Assembly (NCBI GenBank): GCA_025869365.1
Contig: JAOZVV010000075.1
Location: forward strand, 1-37,630
Length of the DNA stretch: 37,630 nucleotides
Direction of reading: 5' to 3'
Source of the DNA: Pseudonocardia sp.
GTDB taxonomy: Bacteria > Actinomycetota > Actinomycetes > Mycobacteriales > Pseudonocardiaceae
The notes beneath the pieces are model-generated. The model ran no database searches and had not been told where the DNA came from. It saw nothing but the letters and a program-made list of their open reading frames with translations. The position numbers and the translations under genes are program-made. Position 1 is the first letter of the stretch; each line of letters starts with the position of its first letter. Positions 25,617-32,986 of the stretch are shown piece by piece.

Positions 25617-26524
25617 CGGGTGCCCGGACCCGACGGGCGGTTGGTGCCCAGCGCCTTGGCGAGGCCGTCGCCGACGAGGGAGAAGCTCAGCACGGTCAGC
25701 GCGATCAGGATGCCCGGGACGTAGACCATGTGCGGGGCCTCGGCCATGTAGGAGCTGGCGTTCGTCAGCATGGATCCCCAGGTGGAGGTGGGTGGCTGGA
25801 CCCCGAGGCCGATGAAGCTCAGGCTCGCCTCGAAGGTGATGGCCAGCCCGAAGAGGATCGCGAGCTGGACGAGGATGGGCGCGATCATGTTCGGCAGCAC
25901 GTGACGGGTGAGGATCCGCCACGTCGTGCAGCCCAGGGCACGGGAGGCCTCGATGTAGGTCTCCTCCCTGACGGTCTGCGTGGACGCCCGGGCGACCCGG
26001 AAGAAGGGCGGCGTCAGCAGGACGCCGACGGCGAGCATCGCGTTGGTCAGGCCCGGTCCGAGCACCGCGATGACCGTCACGGCGAGCAGGAAGCCGGGCA
26101 GCGCCATCAGGATCTCGACCACGCGGCTGAGGAGGGAGTCCAGCCGCCCGCCGGCGAACCCGGCGAGCATGCCGGACGCGACGCCGAGGACGAAGCCGAT
26201 CGAGACCGCGAGCAGCGCGGCCGCGAGGGTGACCCGCGCCCCGTAGATGAGGCGGCTGAGCTGGTCCCGGCCGAAGTCGTCCGCCCCCAGCAGGTGCTGC
26301 GGCGACGGCGGCTGGAGCCGGCTCAGCAGGTCCTGCTCGTTCGGGTCGTAGGGCGCGAGCCACGGCGCCAGGAGGGCCAGCAGCACGACGATCAGCACCA
26401 CCACGATGCCGAACACCGCCGACGGGTTGTGCAACAGCCGGCGCAGGACCCGGCCCCGGACGGACCGGCCACCGGCGGGCGGGGCGGGCACGGCCGCGGG
26501 ATCGGCTGCCGTCAGCGTGGTCAT
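25613..26524 (-). CDS. ABC transporter permease (DppC-like)
   Basis: A 303-residue inner-membrane permease. It has an N-terminal cytoplasmic stretch, a first helix (AVFGIVVVLIVVLLALLAPW), the oligopeptide-permease N-terminal segment HLLGADDFGRDQLSRLIYGA, and further helices around the EAA loop (EASRALGCTTWRILTRHVLP) that contacts the ATPases. Length is normal. The ATG at 26524 overlaps the DppB stop by 4 bases. It pairs with the DppB-like protein to form the channel. Confidence 0.93.
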   Translation of the reverse strand: MTTLTAADPAAVPAPPAGGRSVRGRVLRRLLHNPSAVFGIVVVLIVVLLALLAPWLAPYDPNEQDLLSRLQPPSPQHLLGADDFGRDQLSRLIYGARVTLAAALLAVSIGFVLGVASGMLAGFAGGRLDSLLSRVVEILMALPGFLLAVTVIAVLGPGLTNAMLAVGVLLTPPFFRVARASTQTVREETYIEASRALGCTTWRILTRHVLPNMIAPILVQLAILFGLAITFEASLSFIGLGVQPPTSTWGSMLTNASSYMAEAPHMVYVPGILIALTVLSFSLVGDGLAKALGTNRPSGPGTR

Positions 26525-27474
26525 CGGCTCGTCCCGATCCGGAGCTTGGGGTTGAGGAAACCGTTGGCGATGTCGACGAGGGCGTTGAGCAACATGATGA
26601 TCAGCACGGTGATCGTGACGACGCCGAGGATCACCGGGACGTCCTGGTTGACCGCGGTCTGCTGCGCGAGCAGCCCCAGGCCCGGGATGGCGAAGACCGT
26701 CTCGATGATCACGGTCCCGCCGAGCAGGACCGCCACCCGGAAGCCGAGGATCGTCACCACGGGGACCGCCGCGTTCTTCAGCGCGTGCTTGAACAGCAGG
26801 CTGGGATGGCGGAGCCCCTTGGCCCGGGCCGCGAGCAGGTAGTCGCTGCCCTCCTCGCTCAACAGCGCGGACTTGAGCTGCAGCGCGATCGTCGCGGCGG
26901 GGTTGACCGCCAGGGCCAGGCCGGGCAGCAGGAGATGGCGCAGCCACTCGCCCGCGCCGTCGGAGAACGGGGTGTAGCCGATCGCGGGGAAGAGCGGGCT
27001 CTGCACGGCGAGGAGCAGGACCAGGACCAGCGCCAGCCAGAACGCCGGGACGGCCAGGAACAGCGCGGACACCCCCGAGACCACCCTGTCCAGCAGGCCG
27101 CCGGGCCGCATCGCCCCCAGGACACCGAGACCGAAGCCGAGCACGACCATGATCACCAGGGCGACCGCGCCGAGCCCGAGGGTCACCGGCACGCGCTGCA
27201 GGATCAGTTCGGTGACGGGGGTCTTCGCGAAGTAGGACGTCCCGAGGTCGCCCGTCACCGCGTGCCCGAGCCATTCCACGTAGCGCAGCAGGAACGGCTC
27301 GTCGAGGCGCAGCTCGCGGCGGATGCTCTCCACCAGGGCGGGGTCGGGGTTCGACCCGGCCAGCGCGTCCGCCGCGTCCCCGGGGGCGAGCTCCACCAGC
27401 AGGGACACCACGAAGGTCACGATCAGCACGGTCGGGATGACCGCGAGCAGCCGCAGCCCGGCGAACCTCAGCAC
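26521..27474 (-). CDS. ABC transporter permease (DppB-like)
   Basis: A 317-residue permease. It begins MLRFAGLRLLAVIPTVLIV, then APGD and a large periplasmic loop, followed by helices and the EAA loop (LLAARAKGLRHPSLLFKHAL), as in DppB/OppB proteins. I chose the GTG at 27474 because LRF fits the family N-terminus and GGGGG lies 7 bases upstream. A GTG at 27492 would add six residues and has no ribosome site. A 20-codon ORF with a strong ribosome site (27468-27530) ends across this start, so translation may be coupled to it. It pairs with the DppC-like protein. Confidence 0.92.
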   Translation of the reverse strand: MLRFAGLRLLAVIPTVLIVTFVVSLLVELAPGDAADALAGSNPDPALVESIRRELRLDEPFLLRYVEWLGHAVTGDLGTSYFAKTPVTELILQRVPVTLGLGAVALVIMVVLGFGLGVLGAMRPGGLLDRVVSGVSALFLAVPAFWLALVLVLLLAVQSPLFPAIGYTPFSDGAGEWLRHLLLPGLALAVNPAATIALQLKSALLSEEGSDYLLAARAKGLRHPSLLFKHALKNAAVPVVTILGFRVAVLLGGTVIIETVFAIPGLGLLAQQTAVNQDVPVILGVVTITVLIIMLLNALVDIANGFLNPKLRIGTSR

Positions 27475-27530
27475 CGCACGGCCCCCGACCACCGTCGCGG
27501 CGCACCGCGACCGGCCCTCACGTCGATCAT
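27468..27530 (-). CDS. Short upstream ORF overlapping the dppB-like start
   Basis: ATG at 27530 follows a strong GGGGAGATGAGG ribosome site and opens a 20-residue frame (MIDVRAGRGAPRRWSGAVRC) that ends in TGA at 27470-27468, just after the GTG start of the permease. The stop-start arrangement GTGCTGA is typical of translational coupling by re-initiation. The permease itself has only a weak ribosome site. The peptide may have no function beyond this. It could be an accident of sequence, so confidence is moderate. Confidence 0.45.
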   Translation of the reverse strand: MIDVRAGRGAPRRWSGAVRC

Positions 27531-27577
27531 GGAAACCTCATCTCCCCGACGGCGCGAGCGCCCCCGGACCGGGCCGG

Positions 27578-28390
27578 TCAGTGGTCGCGGCGGAACCGCG
27601 AGACGTTCTCGTCGGTGATGTCCCAGATGGACCGGATCGTGGCGCCGCCGTCCACCACGAGCGTGTGACCGGTGATGCGGGCGGCGAGGTCCGAGGACAG
27701 GAACAGCACGGCGTTGCCGATGTCGCGGCCCCGCGGAGCCGCCAGCGGGTTGATCGCGTCCACCGCGTACACGCCCTCGGGCTGGTCCTCGTTGCCCGAA
27801 CCGACGTTGCCCGGCGCGACGGCGTTGACGCGGATGCCGTGGCGGCCGAGCTCGTCGGCGAAGGTCTTGGTCAGGGAGATGACGCCGGCCTTCGCCGCGC
27901 CGTACGCGGCATGGAACCGGGCCGCGGCCGTCCCGTCCACGGAGGCGATCGCCACCATCGAGCCCCCGGTGCCCTGCTCGATCATCCGCTGCGCGGCGGC
28001 CCGGTAGAGGTAGTAGACGTGGGTCAGGTTGTTCTCGATCGTCCACACCCAGCTGTCGTCCGTGGAGTCCACGGACCGCTCCCACAGGGCCCGGCCGATG
28101 ATGTCGACGCAGACGTCGATCCCGCCGAGCAGGTCCGTGGCGTGGTCGAGCGCCTTGTCCACCTGCCCCCGGTCGGTCATGTCCGCGACGATCGGGAACG
28201 CCTTCCCGCCCGCCGCCGTGATCTCCGCGGCGATGGCCTCGCCGCGTTCGGGGTCGATGTCGATGCACGCGACCGCGGCGCCGGCCTCCGCGAGGCGCAG
28301 CGCGCTCTGCCGCCCGTGCCCCGCCCGTCCGGGGATGTACCCGGCGCCGGAGATCACGGCGCGCTTCCCGTTCAGTCCCAGGTCGATCAT
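27578..28390 (-). CDS. Short-chain dehydrogenase/reductase
   Basis: A 270-residue classical SDR. The cofactor motif is unusual, SGAGYIPGRAGHGRQSA, with an insertion between the glycines. The NAD selector aspartate is in ACIDIDP. The catalytic Ser is in MVAIASVDG and the catalytic Tyr/Lys in YGAAKAG. The C-terminal LVVDGGATIRS is typical of the family. The ATG at 28390 overlaps the isomerase stop by 4 bases (ATGA). As part of the binding-protein/transporter operon it probably oxidises a hydroxyl of the imported compound or an intermediate. The substrate is unknown. Confidence 0.87.
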   Translation of the reverse strand: MIDLGLNGKRAVISGAGYIPGRAGHGRQSALRLAEAGAAVACIDIDPERGEAIAAEITAAGGKAFPIVADMTDRGQVDKALDHATDLLGGIDVCVDIIGRALWERSVDSTDDSWVWTIENNLTHVYYLYRAAAQRMIEQGTGGSMVAIASVDGTAAARFHAAYGAAKAGVISLTKTFADELGRHGIRVNAVAPGNVGSGNEDQPEGVYAVDAINPLAAPRGRDIGNAVLFLSSDLAARITGHTLVVDGGATIRSIWDITDENVSRFRRDH

Positions 28391-29247
28391 CGGCTGCGCT
28401 CCTTCGTTCGGGACGTGTCCCCGGCAGGCGGGTCAGGAATGAGGCGGGTCAGGCGGTCCGAGAGCCAGGCCACGCCGCGGGTGATCGCGCCCGGGTAGCC
28501 CTCGGCCTCGATGCGCGGCCCAAGGATCTCCAGGTCGAACAGGCCCGGGTAGCCGCTGTCCAGGAGGTCCGCCAGGAGCCCCTCGAGTGCGATGTCCCCG
28601 TCCCCCGGCACGAGCCGGCTGAGCCGGGTCTCGGTGCCGACCGCGAAGTCGCTCACCTGCACGAGCGCGAGGCGCCCTGCGGCGCGCGCGAACAGGGCGG
28701 CGAGCCCCCGCTCGGTCCAGCAGTTCTGCAGCTCCACCACGATGCCGATCCCCGTGTCCTCGGCGACGTCGACGAGATCGGCGAAGGTGTGGATGGCGCC
28801 CACGTCGTGGGTGAGCGCGTGGTTCTGCTCGACGGCGAGCGGCACGCCCCGGGCGACCCCCTCGGCGACCACCGGGCGCACGGCGCGGCAGAACGCCTCG
28901 ACGGACTCGTCCACGGACATCCGGGACCGGGACGGCCCCGTGGTGACGTAGGCGCCGCCGGCCCCGACCCGCTCGGCGAACCGCAGCCCCTCGCGGAGCG
29001 CGGCGCGCTCGTCCGCCCAGCGCTCGGGCTCCCCCAGGGTGAACGCCCGGCCGAGGCACACCGAGGAGATCTCCAGGTCCGCCTCGGCCAGGGCGGACGC
29101 GGCCTCGTCGAGGCCCGCGGCCCGGGCCTTGTCCAGGGGCAGGACGACCCGGGTGATCCCGGCGTCCCGCCAGAACGCGAGGTCCTCGGCGAGGCTCCAC
29201 CGACGGCTCGACACGCCGTTCACGGACACCCGTGGGTGCGCGAGCAC
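28387..29247 (-). CDS. Sugar-phosphate isomerase/epimerase-like TIM barrel
   Basis: A 286-residue xylose-isomerase-like (AP endonuclease 2 superfamily) barrel. Strands with acidic residues appear at PLAVEQNHALTH (first metal Glu), VVELQNCW, VQVSDF, PGDGDI and LFDLEI (last metal Glu). In most relatives the second site reads D-x-x-H and the third H-x-N-D, so some metal ligands are altered here. The GTG at 29247 lies 2 bases after the binding-protein stop, with AGGAAG inside that gene's end as ribosome site. Its stop overlaps the SDR start. The family isomerises, epimerises or dehydrates sugars and cyclic polyols; here the substrate is unknown. Confidence 0.8.
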   Translation of the reverse strand: MLAHPRVSVNGVSSRRWSLAEDLAFWRDAGITRVVLPLDKARAAGLDEAASALAEADLEISSVCLGRAFTLGEPERWADERAALREGLRFAERVGAGGAYVTTGPSRSRMSVDESVEAFCRAVRPVVAEGVARGVPLAVEQNHALTHDVGAIHTFADLVDVAEDTGIGIVVELQNCWTERGLAALFARAAGRLALVQVSDFAVGTETRLSRLVPGDGDIALEGLLADLLDSGYPGLFDLEILGPRIEAEGYPGAITRGVAWLSDRLTRLIPDPPAGDTSRTKERSR

Positions 29248-29249
29248 CG

Positions 29250-30887
29250 CTACTTCCTCTTGTAGAGGTAGCGGAAGTCGTTGAGGCCGGACCAGGAGTA
29301 GAGCATGCCGTCGACGTCGATCTTGCCGCTCTGCAGCCACACCTGGCTGGCCACGCAGATGGGCACGGTGTAGTTGTCCTTCGCCAGCTGCTCCCAGAAC
29401 GGCGCGAGGATCTCCGCACGCTGCTCCTTGGACTTCGTGACGTCCGCCGCCTGCTCGGCGATCCCGGTGTAGCGGGCCTGGTCCGCCGGCGGGATCAGCG
29501 TCGTCACGCCCAGGTACCAGTCGTTGATCATCTGGCTGGGGTCCGGGCTGTTGGTCTGCGGGAACCACTGGGCGTCGAAGTCGCCCTTGTCGAAGGACGG
29601 TCCGCCGACCTGGGTCGGGGTCGGCGTGAGCTGGACGGTGATCCCGATCTTCGCCAGCTGCGCCTGCACGACCTGCGTCTGCGGACCGTAGAGCGGGCTG
29701 AAGTAGAGCTGGAAGGTCGGGTTCGGCACCCCGGACTCCGCGACGAGCTGCTTGGCCTTCTCCAGGTCGTAGGCCGGCGCGGCCGCCTCGGCGGCATCGC
29801 TGTGCGCCCAGTGCGCGCTCGCGTAGGGCTGGTTGGTCACCGTGCACGTCCCCGAGTAGAGGGAGTCCGCGATGCCCTTCTTGTCGATCGCCATGGCGAT
29901 CGCCTCACGGATCTTGGGGTTGTTCAGCGGCGCCCGGGTCGACCGGAACTGCAGCGACTGCACGGTGAGCGTCTGCGGGTAGAGGATGCCCGGCTGCTGC
30001 CCGCCCTTGACGAGCCCGTTGGCCTGCTGGACCTCGACCCCGGTGATCTGGGAGATGTCGCTGTCCCCGGCGCGCGCGGCGTTGATCCGCTGGGCCGACG
30101 TGGGGATGTTGTTGATGGTGAGGTTCTTGATCAGCCCCGCCGCCTTGTCCCAGTACTGCGGGTGGTCCGAACGCTGGGTGTAGGTGACCTTGCCCGTGCC
30201 GCCGGACGTGATCGACGTGGCCTGGTAGGGCCCGGACGCCGCCGACGGACCGGTGGTCCGGGTGAGGTCGGCGTTCGGGTCCGCGATCGCCTTCGGGTTG
30301 ATCACCATCCCGGCCGGCTGGGAGAACAGGGCGAGCAGGTTCGCGCCGCCCCCGCTCAGCGTCAGCCGGACCGTCCGCGCGTCGGGCGCGTCGATGGCCG
30401 TGACGGTCTTGAGCGAGTTGCGCCAGGTCGACGTGGGTAGCGTGCGCGCCCGCTCGAGGCTCGTCCGGACCGCCGCGGCATCGATCGGGGTGCCGTCCTG
30501 GAACGTCGCGCCCTGACGGATCGTGAGGTCCAGGGACTTCCCGTCCGGGGCGAAGGCCCACTTCTCCGCCAGCATCGGGCGCACGTCGTAGTTGTCGTCG
30601 ATCAGCGTCAGCCGGTCGTAGACGGGGTAGAGGTAGGCCCACTCCCCCGGGCCCGTGACACGGTCCGGGTCGAGCCCGCCCGGCACGCCCGAGTAGGTGA
30701 TCGTCACGGTGGCGTCCGGGTCGAAGTCCGCCGGCAGCGGCGCCGTCCCGGCGTCGGGCAGTGCCCCCGCGGTGGCGGAGCCGCTCGCGCCGGCGCCCTG
30801 GCCCGTGCTCGCCGGTCCGCCGCAGCCTGCGACGACGACCGAGGCCGCGAGCACGAGCGCGGCGATGCGCCCCTTGTGGATGCCCAC
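29250..30887 (-). CDS. ABC transporter substrate-binding lipoprotein (family 5)
   Basis: A 545-residue extracellular solute-binding protein. Residues 1-21 are a lipoprotein signal peptide with lipobox VVAGC, and Cys22 would be lipidated at the membrane. A Gly/Ser/Ala-rich linker follows. Family-5 features include the start of lobe I (PVYDRLTLID), WRNSLKTVTAIDAPDARTV and the FRSTRAPLNNPKIREAIAMA segment. The GTG at 30887 follows GAGAGGGG; an ATG at 30953 lies within the promoter proposed here and is not used. It is the first gene of the transporter operon, read from promoter P1 (30952-30981). Family 5 proteins bind peptides, nickel, glycosides and other hydrophilic or amphipathic ligands, so the cargo is not given. 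Confidence 0.92.
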   Translation of the reverse strand: MGIHKGRIAALVLAASVVVAGCGGPASTGQGAGASGSATAGALPDAGTAPLPADFDPDATVTITYSGVPGGLDPDRVTGPGEWAYLYPVYDRLTLIDDNYDVRPMLAEKWAFAPDGKSLDLTIRQGATFQDGTPIDAAAVRTSLERARTLPTSTWRNSLKTVTAIDAPDARTVRLTLSGGGANLLALFSQPAGMVINPKAIADPNADLTRTTGPSAASGPYQATSITSGGTGKVTYTQRSDHPQYWDKAAGLIKNLTINNIPTSAQRINAARAGDSDISQITGVEVQQANGLVKGGQQPGILYPQTLTVQSLQFRSTRAPLNNPKIREAIAMAIDKKGIADSLYSGTCTVTNQPYASAHWAHSDAAEAAAPAYDLEKAKQLVAESGVPNPTFQLYFSPLYGPQTQVVQAQLAKIGITVQLTPTPTQVGGPSFDKGDFDAQWFPQTNSPDPSQMINDWYLGVTTLIPPADQARYTGIAEQAADVTKSKEQRAEILAPFWEQLAKDNYTVPICVASQVWLQSGKIDVDGMLYSWSGLNDFRYLYKRK

Positions 30888-30951
30888 CGGCGATCCCCTC
30901 TCGATGTCGGAAAACACCGCGCGGGGCGGGAGTGCTCCGGCGCAGGGCCAC

Positions 30952-30981
30952 ATCCTGCGGTCACGGTCGACACCGCGTCAA
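30952..30981 (-). promoter_or_regulatory. Promoter P1 of the transporter operon
   Basis: On the minus strand TTGACG (30981-30976) and CAGGAT (30957-30952) are 18 bases apart, with the extended forms CTTGACGCG and CAGGATG shared with P2 and P3. The transcript would begin near 30945, giving a leader of about 58 bases. A TACGCAAA box points to it from 91 bases upstream (31080-31073), and CGAAGTGC begins 31 bases before the -35. Confidence 0.65.
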
Positions 30982-31072
30982 GACACGATTCGATCGTTCG
31001 GACCGCACTTCGTGAACCAACATGGCCGCAACTGGTCGTCTAACTGAGGTGGTTCGACGCTGTCGGCAACGA

Positions 31073-31113
31073 TTTGCGTATCTCCGCCTCACTACCAGAA
31101 AGGACTACGCAAA
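31073..31113. promoter_or_regulatory. Divergent pair of TACGCAAA boxes
   Basis: TTTGCGTA (31073-31080) and TACGCAAA (31106-31113) form an inverted pair with 25 bases between and 33 bases centre to centre. Each copy points away from the centre toward its own promoter, P1 or P2, with exactly 91 bases between the box and the -35 element in both directions. A third copy stands before P3. This is the likely binding region of a shared regulator, with the Lrp protein encoded at 32987 the best candidate. Confidence 0.65.
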
Positions 31114-31204
31114 CAACGACTTACGCGCCGAGCCGAGCTGTAGATGGCGAGCTTTCGAGGGACCATGACAGCGCGAAGTATCAGCTCCGGGCTCCACGAC
31201 CACC

Positions 31205-31234
31205 TTGACGCGCCGAGGATCGAGCCCGCACGAT
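31205..31234 (+). promoter_or_regulatory. Promoter P2 of the ligase-Lrp unit
   Basis: TTGACG (31205-31210) and CACGAT (31229-31234) are 18 bases apart, in the same CTTGACGCG and CANGATG contexts as P1 and P3. The transcript would start near 31241, with a leader of about 115 bases that includes a short ORF at 31295. CGAAGTAT begins 31 bases before the -35. Confidence 0.65.
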
Positions 31235-31294
31235 GGCGTCCGCGCGGGAGCACTGTCGCCCCGCGCGGAACTTCGCACCGAGAGGGGACCGACG

Positions 31295-31378
31295 GTGGCC
31301 GACCGCACGGTGGCGCGCGCCGCTGGTGAACCCGGGCCGAGCGGAAGGGGCCGCACGTGGTCGCCGTCCCGGATCTGA
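31295..31378 (+). CDS. Short upstream ORF overlapping the ligase start
   Basis: A GTG at 31295, with AGAGGGG about 7 bases before it, opens a 27-codon frame starting MADRTVARAAGEPG. It ends in TGA at 31376-31378, 22 bases inside the ligase gene in another frame. The ligase has its own GGAAGGGG site, so this may be a regulatory leader ORF or chance. A similar overlapping ORF precedes the permease gene in the same proposed regulon. Confidence 0.35.
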   Translation: MADRTVARAAGEPGPSGRGRTWSPSRI

Positions 31379-32970
31379 TCGACTTCCCCGCGACCCTGCC
31401 GAGCCTGTGGGCGCGCTGCCTCGAACGCCACTCCGGGCAGGACCTCGCGATCACCGAGGACGGCCGGCACGTGACCTACGCCGATGCGGACGCGGCGGCG
31501 CGCCGGCTGTCCGCGGAGCTGCTGGCCGCGGGAGCGGGCAAGGGGACCCGGATCGGCATCCTGCTGCCCCAGGCCCCCGAGTGGATCATCAGCTACCTGG
31601 CGATCGGGCGCATCGGCGGCGTCGCCGTCACCATCAGCACCTTCAGCAAGCCCTACGAGCTGGCGAAGATCCTCGCCCACTCGGACGCCGCCATCCTCGT
31701 CACCACCTCCCACATCCTCGGCCGGGACGTCGGCGAGGCACTGGAGGAGGCGCTGCCCGCGCTCGCCGGGGCGGGCAGCGGACCGCTGCGCCTCGTCGGG
31801 GCGCCGTTCCTGCGGACCGTGCTCATGCTCGACGCGCCGGCGGACGGCGCGAACACCCCCGGATGGGCACGGACGCCCGAACCCGGGACCGAGGGACCGG
31901 TGTCCGCGCAGCTCCTGGACGCGGTGGAGGCGTCGGTCCATCCCGCGGACCCCCTGTTGATCGTCTACACGTCCGGGACCACCAGCGAACCGAAGGGCAT
32001 CGTGCACACCCACGGGGCGCTGGTGCGGCACGGGGAGAACCTGCGCCGGATGGGCGTGGCGCTCGAGGGCGACCGCATCTACGCCGGGATGCCGTTCTTC
32101 TGGGTCGGCGGGGTCTCCTACACCCTCGGCCCGACCCTGCACGTGGGCGCCACCCTGCTGCTGCAGGAGCGGTTCGACCCCGCCGGGGCGCTGAGGTTCA
32201 TGGAACGGGAACGGGCCACCCACCTGACGGGCTGGTCCACCCTCGTCCTGGGGATGATCAACCATCCCGACCTGGGGACGACCGATCTCTCCACGCTGCG
32301 CCAGCCCCTGGGCTCGCGCACGCGCCCGCGCTCGGGGCTCGGGATGACCGAGACCGCCGCGTCCTACATCTACTTCCCCCCGGGCGACGAGCCGCTCCCC
32401 GCCGACCCCCGGGCCAGCGGCGAGGTCATGGAGGGTTTCGAGGTCCGGATCCACGACGAACGGGGACGCCCGGTCCCGACCGGCCAGGAGGGCGTGATCG
32501 CGGTCCGCGGCTACAGCGTGACGGTCGGGCAGGTGCGCCGCGAGCGGCACGAGGTCTTCGACGAGGACGGCTGGTTCAGCACGGGAGACCGGGGCTGGAT
32601 CGACGGGTCCGGCGTCGTGTGGTTCACCGGGCGGGACACCGAGATGATCAAGACCAAGGGCAGCAACGTCGCACCGCCCGAGGTCGAGTCCGTCCTGATG
32701 GCGCACCCGTCGGTGACCATGGCGACGGTGGTCGGACTGCCCCATCCCGAGCTCGGCCAGGAGGTCGCCGCGGCCGTCGCCGTCCGCGACGCCGCGAACG
32801 GCGCTCCGAGCCCCGACGAGCTGCGCGACTGGGTCCGCACCCGGCTCGCGAGCTACAAGTCGCCGCGCACGCTGCTCGTCGTGGGCGAGGCCGAGGTGCC
32901 CACGCTCGCGTCCGGCAAGATCGACCGCCGCAGGCTCGCACAGTGGGTCGCGGACCATCGCACCCGCTAG
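31357..32970 (+). CDS. Acyl-CoA ligase (ANL superfamily)
   Basis: A 537-residue AMP-forming ligase that would activate a carboxylic acid to its CoA thioester. The phosphate-binding loop is YTSGTTSEPKG (near 205-215), the A5-type motif GMTET (329-333), the hinge-domain Asp in STGDRGW, and the C-terminal catalytic lysine in SGKIDRRRL. The stretch between DLSTLR (310-315) and GMTET is only about 13 residues and lacks the usual GGAPL-like adenine-contact segment, so this region is shorter than in most relatives. The GTG at 31357 follows GGAAGGGG. It is the first gene of the P2 unit, with the Lrp regulator 16 bases downstream. It is the entry enzyme for the crotonase and acyl-CoA dehydrogenases nearby. 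Confidence 0.88.
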   Translation: MVAVPDLIDFPATLPSLWARCLERHSGQDLAITEDGRHVTYADADAAARRLSAELLAAGAGKGTRIGILLPQAPEWIISYLAIGRIGGVAVTISTFSKPYELAKILAHSDAAILVTTSHILGRDVGEALEEALPALAGAGSGPLRLVGAPFLRTVLMLDAPADGANTPGWARTPEPGTEGPVSAQLLDAVEASVHPADPLLIVYTSGTTSEPKGIVHTHGALVRHGENLRRMGVALEGDRIYAGMPFFWVGGVSYTLGPTLHVGATLLLQERFDPAGALRFMERERATHLTGWSTLVLGMINHPDLGTTDLSTLRQPLGSRTRPRSGLGMTETAASYIYFPPGDEPLPADPRASGEVMEGFEVRIHDERGRPVPTGQEGVIAVRGYSVTVGQVRRERHEVFDEDGWFSTGDRGWIDGSGVVWFTGRDTEMIKTKGSNVAPPEVESVLMAHPSVTMATVVGLPHPELGQEVAAAVAVRDAANGAPSPDELRDWVRTRLASYKSPRTLLVVGEAEVPTLASGKIDRRRLAQWVADHRTR

Positions 32971-32986
32971 CCGGGCCGGACCGCCG

